Source of the DNA: JBCDLI01 sp038745535
GTDB taxonomy: Bacteria; Pseudomonadota; Alphaproteobacteria; Rhizobiales; Rhizobiaceae
NCBI GenBank assembly: GCA_038745535.1
Contig: JBCDLI010000003.1
Span: 1 to 64,000 of the forward strand
Direction of reading: 5' to 3'
DNA: 64,000 nt
Shown piece by piece: positions 7,903-16,056 of the stretch. Within the stretch, counting starts at the first letter, position 1, and each line of letters opens with the position of its first letter. The translations under genes and the position numbers were made by a program. Below the pieces are notes generated by a model, which was not told where the DNA came from, searched no databases, and worked only from the letters and a program-made list of their open reading frames with translations.

Positions 7903-9402
7903 TCAGTTCGTGTTCGCGAGCATCGAAAGGCGGCGGATGTTACTCGGGCCGTTTTCGTCGACCAACGGTGTTGGGTAGTCACCCGTGAAATAGTGGTCAG
8001 TAAACTGTGGCCTTTGTGGATCGCGGGTCACGCCGCCGACCGCGTCATACAAACCTTCGATGCTTAGGAACAGCAATGAATCTGCACCGATGTAGTCGCA
8101 CATGGATTGCAGATCACGGTGACTATTCGCAATTAATTGGTCTTTATCGGGCGTGTCGATCCCATAAAAATCGGGATAGTGGATCATGGGCGATGCAACG
8201 CGAATGTGTACTTCGCGCGCTCCGGCTTCCCGCATCATCTGTACGATTTTCACCGACGTTGTTCCGCGCACGATAGAATCGTCGATGAGAACAATGCGTT
8301 TTCCCGCAACCACACCGCGATTTGCCGAGTGCTTGAGCTTCACACCAAGCGCACGAATTTGCTGCGTCGGCTCGATAAAGGTTCGGCCCACGTAGTGATT
8401 TCTGATGATGCCAAGCTCAAACGGAATTCCGCTTTGCTGGGCGAAGCCAATTGCGGCCGGTGTCCCGCCGTCGGGAACTGGCACCACAGCATCAGCCTCA
8501 ACGCCCGCCTCATCGGCAAGATTTTTGCCCATGCGCTTGCGCGTTTCGTAAACATTTCGTCCCCCGACCGTGGAGTCCGGTCGCGCGAAATAGACGTATT
8601 CAAAAAGACACAGGCGCTCCGGCTGCGTTACCGGCGCGCGTCGGCTTTCTATTGTGATCGACCCGTCCGGTTGTTTCTCGCAAATTATGAGCTCGCCGTT
8701 TTTCACGTCGCGAACGTATTTTGCGCCGATGATATCGAGTGCGCAGGTTTCCGAGCAGAAGATGGGTTTGCCGTCGAGATCGCCCATCACGAGGGGCCGA
8801 ATTCCAATTGGGTCGCGTGCCGCAATGAGTTTTGTGCGTGTCACCGCGAGCATGGAATAACCGCCCTCAATCCGTGAGATGGCGTCTGCAAACCGATCCG
8901 CCGATGATTCACGCCGCGACTGGGCAATGAGGTGCAATACAACCTCGGTGTCCGAGGTCGACTGACAAATCGCGCCTTTAGAAATGAGCTCCTTTCGAAG
9001 CGTCAGACCGTTGGTGAAATTGCCGTTATGGGCAATTGCAATACCGCCCTCGTTTAATTCCGCGAAGAGCGGCTGAACGTTGCGTAGTGCAGTCTCGCCG
9101 GTCGTCGAATAGCGCACATGGCCGATCGACATGTCACCGGGCAGGCGGTTAAGCAGTTCCGGTTTGGTGTAGTGGTCACCAACCAGACCCATGCGTCGCT
9201 CGGAATAGAATTGCTGGCCATCGTAGGTCACGATACCGGCGGCTTCTTGGCCCCGGTGTTGAAGCGCATGGAGTCCGAGGGCTGTGAGCGCGGAGGAATC
9301 CGGATGCCCGAGAATTCCAAAAACACCGCACTCTTCGCGGAGCGTATCGCCATCCGCATCGAGATTGTCGTCAATTCGGTCGGCGATGCCTGTCATGATC
9401 AC
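7903..9402 (-). CDS. purF: Amidophosphoribosyltransferase (PurF)
   Basis: It catalyses the committed step of purine synthesis, PRPP plus glutamine to phosphoribosylamine. An N-terminal propeptide of about 22-24 residues precedes ECGVFG, whose Cys becomes the glutaminase nucleophile after processing. The PRPP loop VLIDDSIVRGTTS is present (about 370-383). The sites that carry iron-sulfur ligands in the Bacillus enzyme are changed here: HYPDFYGID has Asp, and no CxxC precedes FTGDYP. Two starts are possible: GTG at 9402, overlapping the cvpA stop as GTGA, or ATG at 9396, which has CGGAAG seven bases upstream and is the better one. It is coupled to cvpA as in E. coli. Confidence 0.97.
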   Translation of the reverse strand: MIMTGIADRIDDNLDADGDTLREECGVFGILGHPDSSALTALGLHALQHRGQEAAGIVTYDGQQFYSERRMGLVGDHYTKPELLNRLPGDMSIGHVRYSTTGETALRNVQPLFAELNEGGIAIAHNGNFTNGLTLRKELISKGAICQSTSDTEVVLHLIAQSRRESSADRFADAISRIEGGYSMLAVTRTKLIAARDPIGIRPLVMGDLDGKPIFCSETCALDIIGAKYVRDVKNGELIICEKQPDGSITIESRRAPVTQPERLCLFEYVYFARPDSTVGGRNVYETRKRMGKNLADEAGVEADAVVPVPDGGTPAAIGFAQQSGIPFELGIIRNHYVGRTFIEPTQQIRALGVKLKHSANRGVVAGKRIVLIDDSIVRGTTSVKIVQMMREAGAREVHIRVASPMIHYPDFYGIDTPDKDQLIANSHRDLQSMCDYIGADSLLFLSIEGLYDAVGGVTRDPQRPQFTDHYFTGDYPTPLVDENGPSNIRRLSMLANTN

Positions 9403-9914
9403 GCTTCCGTTTCTTCGCTACCGGAAAGGAGCTCGTCCATGTCCTCGGGAAGGAGGTTTACGATGCTGTTTGCGACCGTATCGAGGAATGGCTTCGACTT
9501 GGAGTCATCAATCCAGGTTATCTCTCGGTCGGACGCGAAAAAGCCGAGGAACCAGACGGCAACCGCACAAACGATCACGCCACGCCCAACGCCGAACACG
9601 AAGCCGAGCGACCTATCGAGTGGTCCGATCCGGCTATCGACGATGGTGTCAGCGATGCGCATTGTTACCAGCGTAGCAACAATGAGCACGAGAAAGAAAA
9701 TTGCTGCGCCCGCAACCAACTGAGAAATCAACTCGCTTGATATGTAGTTTTGAACAAACGGCGTAACACGTGCGTAGAGGTAGATGGCAGCAATCCCAGC
9801 GACCACCCAAGACACGATGGACAACACTTCACGGGAAAAACCACGCACCATTGCGAGAACCGCAGAAAGCAGTACGAGCACGATGACCGCCACATCAAGC
9901 ACCGTAATGACCAT
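9399..9914 (-). CDS. cvpA: CvpA-family membrane protein
   Basis: The 171-residue protein has four predicted membrane helices (about 5-25, 30-48, 65-86 and 105-125) and an acidic C-terminal tail. In E. coli cvpA precedes purF and is linked to colicin V export and envelope stress. The same gene order here, with a stop/start overlap to purF, supports the family call. The ribosome-binding site AGAGGT precedes the ATG. The molecular function is not settled. Confidence 0.9.
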   Translation of the reverse strand: MVITVLDVAVIVLVLLSAVLAMVRGFSREVLSIVSWVVAGIAAIYLYARVTPFVQNYISSELISQLVAGAAIFFLVLIVATLVTMRIADTIVDSRIGPLDRSLGFVFGVGRGVIVCAVAVWFLGFFASDREITWIDDSKSKPFLDTVANSIVNLLPEDMDELLSGSEETEA

Positions 9915-9960
9915 GATCTACCTCTTATGGCCACTCGGCCCATTTTATTGATAAATGAAT

Positions 9961-11370
9961 TTAAGCCGTTTGCCGTTGCTCAGGCGTTGATTGAATGTCT
10001 TTTCCACCGGCAATTCGCGTTACAAGATCGATTAGGTTGTCTACCTGTATTCCGCCGTCGTCGTTTCGCGCGTCCAGTTTGCCTTTTGCTGGTCGAGCTG
10101 CAGAGGAAAAGCCAAGCTTAACCGCTTCTTTCATCCGCTGTTCGCCGTGTGCAACCTGCCGCACCGCTCCAGATAAGCTAATTTCGCCGAAATAGACCCA
10201 ATCGACCGGCAGGGCAATACCGGTCAGAGACGAGACCAAAGCAGCCGCGACCGCGAGGTCACCCGCCGGTTCGGTGATGCGGTAACCGCCAGCGATGTTT
10301 AAATAGACATCGTGCTGCGAAAACCGGACACCGCAGTGGGTTTCCAAAACCGCCAAGACCATTGCAAGTCGCGAAGAGTCCCAGCCAACAACCGCGCGAC
10401 GCGGAGTACCGAGGGGCGAGGCGGCAACGAGCGCTTGCACTTCTACGAGCACAGGCCGCGTGCCTTCCATAGCGGCAAACACCGATGCTCCGGGCGCATG
10501 TTCGGTGCGTTCGCTCAAGAAAAGTTCTGACGGATTTTGCACCTGCTTTAAGCCCGCCGCCGTCATTTCAAACACGCCGATCTCATCGGTCGGCCCAAAG
10601 CGATTTTTCGTCGTGCGTAAAATACGATGTTGATGCGCGCCGTCGCCTTCAAACTGCATCACGGCATCGACCATGTGTTCAAGCACCCTCGGACCAGCAA
10701 TCGTGCCTTCCTTTGTAACGTGACCAACGAACACCACCGTTGTGCCAGACGTCTTTGCGTATCGGATCATCGCCTGCGCCGCGCTTCGAACTTGAGTCAC
10801 CGTTCCCGGCGCGCTGTCAGCAGCTTCGGTCCACAGTGTCTGAATGGAATCTAACACCAGAAAATCAGGACGACGCGGCAACTCCTTGAGCGTTGCCAAG
10901 ATGTCTTCCACATTCGTTTCGGCCGCGAGTTGTACGTCCGTTTCATGGGCATTCAGCCGCTGCGCACGCAGCTGAACCTGCGCTACCGCTTCCTCGCCAG
11001 AGACATAAATGACCGATTGACCGCCGCGTGAGAGCGCTGCTGCGGCCTGCATAAGAAGTGTGGATTTTCCAATCCCGGGCTCGCCACCTAAGAGGACAGC
11101 CGATCCCCGCACAAACCCACCGCCTGTGACGCGGTCCAGCTCTGCGACACGTGATACGATGCGGGGCGCGTCTTCCACTACCGTATCAAGGCGCGATAGC
11201 TCGATAGCGCGCCCTTTGCGCACGCCTTTACCGGGGCCCCCGCCAACTCCTGCGCCAGCGGTTTCCTGGCTGATTGTGTTCCACTCGCCGCAGGCGTCGC
11301 ATTTGCCAGACCATTGGGAATACTGCGCACCGCAATTCCCACATACGAAGAGAGCACGAGCTTTAGCCAT
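9961..11370 (-). CDS. radA: DNA repair protein RadA
   Basis: It is a RecA-like ATPase and branch-migration helicase of recombinational repair. The domains are an N-terminal C4 zinc finger (Cys10, 13, 24 and 27), a Walker A motif GGEPGIGKST (about 95-104), the RadA-specific KNRFG motif (about 255) and a C-terminal Lon-protease-like domain without proteolytic function. Length (469) is normal for the family. The cvpA gene follows 46 bases downstream on the same strand. Confidence 0.96.
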   Translation of the reverse strand: MAKARALFVCGNCGAQYSQWSGKCDACGEWNTISQETAGAGVGGGPGKGVRKGRAIELSRLDTVVEDAPRIVSRVAELDRVTGGGFVRGSAVLLGGEPGIGKSTLLMQAAAALSRGGQSVIYVSGEEAVAQVQLRAQRLNAHETDVQLAAETNVEDILATLKELPRRPDFLVLDSIQTLWTEAADSAPGTVTQVRSAAQAMIRYAKTSGTTVVFVGHVTKEGTIAGPRVLEHMVDAVMQFEGDGAHQHRILRTTKNRFGPTDEIGVFEMTAAGLKQVQNPSELFLSERTEHAPGASVFAAMEGTRPVLVEVQALVAASPLGTPRRAVVGWDSSRLAMVLAVLETHCGVRFSQHDVYLNIAGGYRITEPAGDLAVAAALVSSLTGIALPVDWVYFGEISLSGAVRQVAHGEQRMKEAVKLGFSSAARPAKGKLDARNDDGGIQVDNLIDLVTRIAGGKDIQSTPEQRQTA

Positions 11371-11430
11371 TATTCCGTTCCCTCATCTGCCATTTTTCCA
11401 TGGTGAACGGTGACATCCTGAACCTGCCAA

Positions 11431-11904
11431 TCAGCTGAACAACTGGAAAAAGCGAACGATCCAAGCCAGCAGCGTATTTTCCTCTTTGTTTTTATTCTCT
11501 TTCCCCACGCCGCTTTTGTTGTCGGCGCGCGCAGCGACTGCCTCTTCGAACTGCGTATAGTCGATGCCAGCTTCCATTAGCCTTCGTTTCAGCGTTTCAG
11601 TATTAAAAATTTCCCCATCAGCAACAATCGCGCTGCTTGGTAGTTTTGACACCAATTGGGTCGCAGAAGCACCGTGCTGCTTCAGAAATGCTTGGCATGC
11701 CGCTTCGACTTGTTCACTCTTCCGATCAACGAATAACAGATACCGACCAGCCTCAGACAACTCCCCCAGCTGCAGTAGAATGTCGCCCAAAAGGGACGTG
11801 CCTTGTTCCGAGAATTTTGCCCCTGACAATTTACTCGCCACGATCTCTCGCGCTCGTTCCAGTCGGCCAGCCTCAATCTCTTTGCGGGCTTTTGAGAAAT
11901 CCAT
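11431..11904 (-). CDS. Uncharacterised protein with TPR-like helices and C-terminal hydrophobic tail
   Basis: I do not recognise this gene with confidence. It is helical, with one tetratricopeptide-like pair near the N-terminus (ARKEIEAGRLERAREIVASK, then LGDILLQLGELSEAGRYLLF); a similar pattern is seen in the DUF6584 family, as I recall it. A Lys/Asn/Glu-rich stretch precedes a short aromatic-hydrophobic C-terminus (LLAWIVRFFQLFS), which could touch the membrane. An upstream start at 11943 would overlap alr by 35 bases; the ATG at 11904, four bases after the alr stop, is more natural and gives 157 residues. It lies between alr and radA, all on the minus strand. Confidence 0.7.
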   Translation of the reverse strand: MDFSKARKEIEAGRLERAREIVASKLSGAKFSEQGTSLLGDILLQLGELSEAGRYLLFVDRKSEQVEAACQAFLKQHGASATQLVSKLPSSAIVADGEIFNTETLKRRLMEAGIDYTQFEEAVAARADNKSGVGKENKNKEENTLLAWIVRFFQLFS

Positions 11905-11908
11905 ACCG

Positions 11909-13012
11909 TCACAGGTTCCGAGATCGACGGGCGTATCGTGCACCGAACGACGTCAAAATTTCGTATCCGATTGTGCCCGCCGCGCGCGCAACATCATCTA
12001 TAGACATTGTCGGGCCCAAAAGTTCGATCCAGCCTTCGTCGACGTCTTTTGTCGGAATGTCGGTCACGTCGAAGCACATGAGGTCCATAGTTACCCGGCC
12101 AAGAAGCGGAATACGATGTCCTCTGATCGCGCCAAACGTGCCTTGTTGAACGGTGTCCCGCAGCGGAACGCCTGACCCTGAAGCAGATCTCGGATATCCA
12201 TCCGCGTAACCGACGGAGACAATGGCCAAGCGGCTATCGCGTTTTAACGTATGGGTTGCGCCGTACGAGACAGTTTCTCCTGCCTTAGCTTCGCGAACCT
12301 GAACAATCCGCGCCTCCAAAGACACTACAGGCTGCATCAGATTTGCCATGCCGTTCACCGCTTCACCGCCATAAAGCGCGATGCCCGGACGGGTCAGATC
12401 GTGGCCAAGGGCGCCTTTTGAAATTATTGCTGCTGAATTTGACAGACTGGATTCAACGCCTGAGAATTTCTCGCTTACCAATTGAAATTGCTCAATTTGT
12501 TGATTGTTGAGCCAGTGCGCGGGGGTATCGGCACATGCAAAGTGGCTCATAACGTGCGTGCAATTGACTGGCCTTTCTGAACTCAGAGAAATTGCGTCCT
12601 CGACGGAGACGCCAAGCCGGTTCATGCCCGTATCGACCTGAATCGCGCAGGGCGCACCATGTGTGCCTTTCCATGTTCCAACATGCTCGTAGCTTGAAAG
12701 GACCGGTCGTAGTTCGTTCTCGATCATTATTTTAGAAACATCAGAATGGATGCCATTGAGAACGTAAACGGTAGCCTCAGGTAACAGCGCGCGAAGCTTT
12801 ACGCCCTCGCCAGGCAGCGCAACAAAAAACGTGTCACAACCTGCCTTGGCCAGTGCCGGTGCAACTTCTGAAATACCCAAGCCATAGGCGTTCGCTTTTA
12901 CAACCGCAGACGCTTTGCCCGGTCGCGATTGACGGTTCAGATGTTTCCAGTTTTCGACAATCGCGCCGAGATCAACCGTCAGGCGGCCCCCCGCGAGGTG
13001 TTCAGAGTTCAC
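11909..13012 (-). CDS. alr: Alanine racemase
   Basis: It interconverts L- and D-alanine for peptidoglycan using pyridoxal phosphate. The PLP lysine is K39 in AVVKANAYGLG, and the second catalytic base is the Tyr in SVGYADGYPR (about residue 267). The 367-residue length is standard. The start is GTG at 13012 with an AGGCGG ribosome-binding site. It lies 18 bases after the NTF2-like gene. dnaB followed by alr is common in proteobacteria. Confidence 0.96.
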   Translation of the reverse strand: MNSEHLAGGRLTVDLGAIVENWKHLNRQSRPGKASAVVKANAYGLGISEVAPALAKAGCDTFFVALPGEGVKLRALLPEATVYVLNGIHSDVSKIMIENELRPVLSSYEHVGTWKGTHGAPCAIQVDTGMNRLGVSVEDAISLSSERPVNCTHVMSHFACADTPAHWLNNQQIEQFQLVSEKFSGVESSLSNSAAIISKGALGHDLTRPGIALYGGEAVNGMANLMQPVVSLEARIVQVREAKAGETVSYGATHTLKRDSRLAIVSVGYADGYPRSASGSGVPLRDTVQQGTFGAIRGHRIPLLGRVTMDLMCFDVTDIPTKDVDEGWIELLGPTMSIDDVARAAGTIGYEILTSFGARYARRSRNL

Positions 13013-13030
13013 TGCGCCGCCTCACGTCGA

Positions 13031-13402
13031 TCACATGGAATAGAAAAATTCTTCGCGTACGATTTTGCCGTTGTCGGTGGTGTAGATCGCGACTTCTTTC
13101 AGTTCGAAACGCTTTCCGCTTTCGCGATCCGTCGCCTCGCCAGTAAAAATGACCGCGAATTTATTGTCACCGTGGGGGTGGGGACCGTCGGCATGGTAGC
13201 TATGGGTTTCCATCGCGCTATCCCACCAATCGTGTTTTGCTTTGATGCCATCCAGTCCTTCGACCACGGCACTTCCGGTCTCCGGGTTTGGGTTGGCTTC
13301 CACAGACACCGCATCCGTAGAATAAAGTGTGTCCAAAGCCTCACGCTCTGTATGCGCATCACAGTGCGCAACGAGCTTCTCGCCGATTTCCTTGTTGTCC
13401 AT
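13031..13402 (-). CDS. NTF2/SnoaL-like small protein
   Basis: The 123-residue protein has the length and pattern of the SnoaL-like/NTF2 fold: an N-terminal helix, then YSTDAVSVEA, VVEGLDGIKAKHDWW and a C-terminal sheet ending in IVREEFFYSM. Members of the fold include enzymes and ligand-binding proteins, so the function is open. The His/Asp-rich stretch HSYHADGPHPHGD in the middle is notable. The start has GGAG eight bases upstream. It sits between dnaB and alr on the same strand and is probably co-transcribed with alr. Confidence 0.78.
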   Translation of the reverse strand: MDNKEIGEKLVAHCDAHTEREALDTLYSTDAVSVEANPNPETGSAVVEGLDGIKAKHDWWDSAMETHSYHADGPHPHGDNKFAVIFTGEATDRESGKRFELKEVAIYTTDNGKIVREEFFYSM

Positions 13403-13482
13403 GCCGCCGCTCCGGATTAGACGTTCTTGTCTTGTTCTATTGTCGCAGAACAGCCTTCTCTCGGCAAGCGCAGAAATGCAGC

Positions 13483-15009
13483 TTACTCAAACCGCTCAGG
13501 CAATTGGTCCATGGGCGCCAGATCGGTAAACCGCGTGAATTGCGCCTGGAACCCAAGCTGCACCGTTCCGGTTGGTCCGTGACGCTGCTTGCCGACGATC
13601 ACGTCAGCAGTGCCTTCGACCTTCCGCATCTTTTCTTCCCACGCGATGTATTCTTCGGTTTTGATATCGTCGCGAACCTCTTCCGCCGAACGACGCGGCT
13701 CCGCATTCTTCACGTAGTACTCCTCACGGAAGACGAACAGCACCACGTCAGCGTCCTGCTCAATCGAACCTGATTCACGTAGGTCTGATAGCTGCGGACG
13801 CTTATCATCACGACTTTCAACCTGACGCGAGAGCTGAGACAGCGCAATAATTGGAACATTCAGTTCCTTCGCGAGTGCCTTCAAACCCGTGGTGATTTCT
13901 GTGATTTCCTGCACGCGGTTCTGGCTCGACTTGGCTGACGAACCCGTCATCAGCTGCACATAGTCAACGATCATAACGTCCAGCCCCCGTTGACGCTTCA
14001 GACGTCGAGCACGAGCCGCCAGCTGAGCGATCGAAATGCCGCCGGTCTGGTCGATGAAAAGCGGCATCTGCTGAACCATGTTCGAGCACTGGACCAGCTG
14101 ATCAAAGTCAGCATCGGTCAACTCACCGCGACGGATCTTGGAGGAGGGAATTTCCGTTTGCTCAGAGATAATGCGGGTCGCAAGCTGCTCCGAACTCATC
14201 TCCAGCGAATAGAAGCCAACAACACCGCCGTTGACCGCTTTCACAGAGCCATCGGCTTGCTGCTCACCTTCATACGTCGCGGCGATGTTGAATGCGATAT
14301 TGGTTGCCAGTGATGTTTTACCCATACCCGGGCGACCGGCGAGGATGATCAAGTCAGAGGATTGCAGGCCGCCCATTTTCTCATCCAGCGAGGATAAGCC
14401 CGTGGCGATACCGGAAAGGTGCCCGTCACGCTGAAAAGCAGCCGTCGCCATCTCAATTGCGTTGCGCACCGCTTCATTGAAAGGCTGGAACCCACCATCA
14501 TAGCGGCCAGTTTCAGCGAGTTCGAACAGTCTGCGCTCCGCGTCTTCAATTTGCTCCTGCGGCGGCATCTCCACTGGCGCATCGTAGGCGATGTTCACCA
14601 TGTCTTCGCCAATGCCGATCAGCGCGCGACGGGTGGCAAGATCATAGATTGCGCGGCCATAGTCTTCCGCATTGATGATAGTAACCGCAGAAGCGGCGAG
14701 CCGAGCCAGATACTGCGCGACTGTAATTTCACCGACTTTCTCGTCCGCCGGTAGAAACGTCTTGATGGTGACCGGGTTACAGACCTTGGCCATGCGAATC
14801 TGTTGGCTTGCAGTCGCGTAAATCTGTCGGTGAAGCGGTTCGTAGAAGTGCTCAGGCTTGAGAAAATCAGACACGCGGTAAAACGCATCATTGTTGACAA
14901 GAATCGCGCCTAAGAGAGCCTGCTCGGCCTCGATATTGCCGGGGGCTTCTCGAAAAAGCGGGTCCTGATCTGTCTCTGAACTTACTTCGCTAAGCTGCGC
15001 CACTGCCAT
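13483..15009 (-). CDS. dnaB: Replicative DNA helicase DnaB
   Basis: This is the hexameric helicase of the replication fork. The N-terminal DnaB domain begins after PGNIEAEQALLGAIL, and the RecA-like domain carries Walker A GRPGMGKTS (about residue 225). The Walker B segment VDYVQLM and LSQLSRQVESR follow. An open frame reaches upstream to a TTG at 15066, but the ATG at 15009 gives the usual N-terminus (MAVAQLSEV) and about 508 residues. A candidate promoter lies upstream at 15121-15150. Confidence 0.96.
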   Translation of the reverse strand: MAVAQLSEVSSETDQDPLFREAPGNIEAEQALLGAILVNNDAFYRVSDFLKPEHFYEPLHRQIYATASQQIRMAKVCNPVTIKTFLPADEKVGEITVAQYLARLAASAVTIINAEDYGRAIYDLATRRALIGIGEDMVNIAYDAPVEMPPQEQIEDAERRLFELAETGRYDGGFQPFNEAVRNAIEMATAAFQRDGHLSGIATGLSSLDEKMGGLQSSDLIILAGRPGMGKTSLATNIAFNIAATYEGEQQADGSVKAVNGGVVGFYSLEMSSEQLATRIISEQTEIPSSKIRRGELTDADFDQLVQCSNMVQQMPLFIDQTGGISIAQLAARARRLKRQRGLDVMIVDYVQLMTGSSAKSSQNRVQEITEITTGLKALAKELNVPIIALSQLSRQVESRDDKRPQLSDLRESGSIEQDADVVLFVFREEYYVKNAEPRRSAEEVRDDIKTEEYIAWEEKMRKVEGTADVIVGKQRHGPTGTVQLGFQAQFTRFTDLAPMDQLPERFE

Positions 15010-15089
15010 GTCTCGACCCCGTCTTTCCTTGTTTTGGGATAACGCGATTCGCTCGATTTTCGACAACGGAGATCAAATTTCACCGTTGA

Positions 15090-15112
15090 TCACAGGCACA
15101 TCGAATCTGTGA
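15090..15112. repeat. Inverted repeat TCACAG-N11-CTGTGA
   Basis: A six-base perfect dyad (TCACAG at 15090-15095, CTGTGA at 15107-15112) with an 11-base spacer sits between the candidate dnaB promoter and the dnaB start. It could be an operator or a leader hairpin. Short dyads of this size also arise by chance. Confidence 0.3.
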
Positions 15113-15120
15113 AATTAACA

Positions 15121-15150
15121 ATGGTATCAGTTGACAGTTTTTTCAGTCAA
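15121..15150 (-). promoter_or_regulatory. Candidate promoter for dnaB
   Basis: On the minus strand, TTGACT (15145-15150) and TACCAT (15121-15126) are separated by 18 bases, a fair match to the housekeeping sigma consensus. It lies about 110 bases before the dnaB ATG. The rest of the 15067-15282 gap shows no other clear element. Confidence 0.4.
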
Positions 15151-15282
15151 AACACGGAATGGAGCAGCTCCTGATAAAGCTGTCGCATGTGCGCTTCTGA
15201 CGTCATCTGTTGCGATACCGCTGCGTGATTTTTCACACTGCAGCTGATCAAAAGCCCAAGATCGGGATGAAAGGTGACGAAA

Positions 15283-15378
15283 ATGTCTGAACTTGCATTC
15301 CCAATTCTCAACGCGGTCATCTTGACCGGATTTGTCGGTTATCTCTTTGCCGACGCATATTTCAACGCTTCTCGTTAA
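15283..15378 (+). CDS. 31-residue single-pass membrane miniprotein
   Basis: A short open frame starts at ATG 15283 and ends at TAA 15378. It encodes a protein that is almost entirely one hydrophobic helix (FPILNAVILTGFVGYLF, about 6-22) flanked by Asp/Glu at the N-side and Arg at the end. An AAGGTG motif lies seven bases before the ATG. It stands alone between dnaB and rplI, convergent to rplI, with a hairpin just after its stop. I do not recognise it. Codon choice is normal, but an ORF this short could be chance. Confidence 0.45.
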   Translation: MSELAFPILNAVILTGFVGYLFADAYFNASR

Positions 15379-15383
15379 GCGTA

Positions 15384-15409
15384 TTGGGCGGACCGTGTGG
15401 CCCGCCCAA
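15384..15409. terminator. Hairpin between convergent genes
   Basis: TTGGGCGG (15384-15391) pairs with CCGCCCAA (15402-15409) around a 10-base loop. It lies between the miniORF and the end of rplI and could serve either strand. There is no T-run on either side, so it is not a textbook intrinsic terminator. Confidence 0.4.
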
Positions 15410-15417
15410 ATGGGTTG

Positions 15418-16026
15418 CTAGTCTTCGTCTGAAGCTTCGCTCTCTTCACTGGCTTCTGCTTCTGTAGGTTCTAATAGATCCTCATCCACGTCTGCGAGCG
15501 ACTCAAAGCGGTCTTCGTCCTCACCGTAGATTGCTTCGGCAGTCGTGAGGTCTTCGCCCGCGGCCTGACGCTCAGCTTCGTCGGCCGTACGCGCAACGTT
15601 AAGCGTGATTTTGGTCTCCACTTCAGGGTGCAAAATAACGTCGACGTCATGCAGCCCGATCGTCTTGATTGGGTTTTTTAGGTCCACTTGATTACGCGAG
15701 ACTGTGAAGTTGTTTTCTGCGAGCAGATCGGAGATATCACGGGTCGATACCGAGCCGTAGAGCTGACCTGTTTCACCGGCTGAGCGGACTGCAACGAATG
15801 TCTTTCCATCGAGACCTTCTGCGATTTGTGCAGCAGCGTCCTTGCGCTCATTATTACGCTCTTCAATTGTCGCGCGTTCGGCCTCAAATTTTGCCCGATT
15901 TGCTGCGTTCGCGCGCAATGCTTTGCCCTGCGGGAGAAGGAAGTTTCGGGCAAAGCCCGGCTTCACGGTGACTTCGTCGCCGATGGTGCCAAGTTTTGCA
16001 ATGCGTTCCAATAATATGACTTGCAT
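15418..16026 (-). CDS. rplI: 50S ribosomal protein L9
   Basis: L9 binds 23S rRNA domain V and helps keep the reading frame. The N-terminal RNA-binding motif is clear (VILLERIAKLGTIGDEVTVK, residues 3-22), followed by FARNFLLPQGKA, the long central helix and the C-terminal domain. The protein has 202 residues, longer than the E. coli form (149), owing to an acidic Glu/Ser/Asp tail after residue 150; such tails are usual in this order. The ribosome-binding site is AGGAG. It is the last gene of the rpsF operon. Confidence 0.96.
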   Translation of the reverse strand: MQVILLERIAKLGTIGDEVTVKPGFARNFLLPQGKALRANAANRAKFEAERATIEERNNERKDAAAQIAEGLDGKTFVAVRSAGETGQLYGSVSTRDISDLLAENNFTVSRNQVDLKNPIKTIGLHDVDVILHPEVETKITLNVARTADEAERQAAGEDLTTAEAIYGEDEDRFESLADVDEDLLEPTEAEASEESEASDED

Positions 16027-16056
16027 GTCTGCTCCTGTTGTCTGGATTTTTGGAAT

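Noticed and set aside
8137..8877. 246-codon open frame on the plus strand
   Set aside because: It lies wholly antisense to purF, has no family-like motif and is rich in Arg/Cys/His as expected for a shadow frame.
15384..15409. Intrinsic terminator of rplI with certainty
   Set aside because: The stem is good but there is no T-run on either strand, so it is listed with low confidence only.
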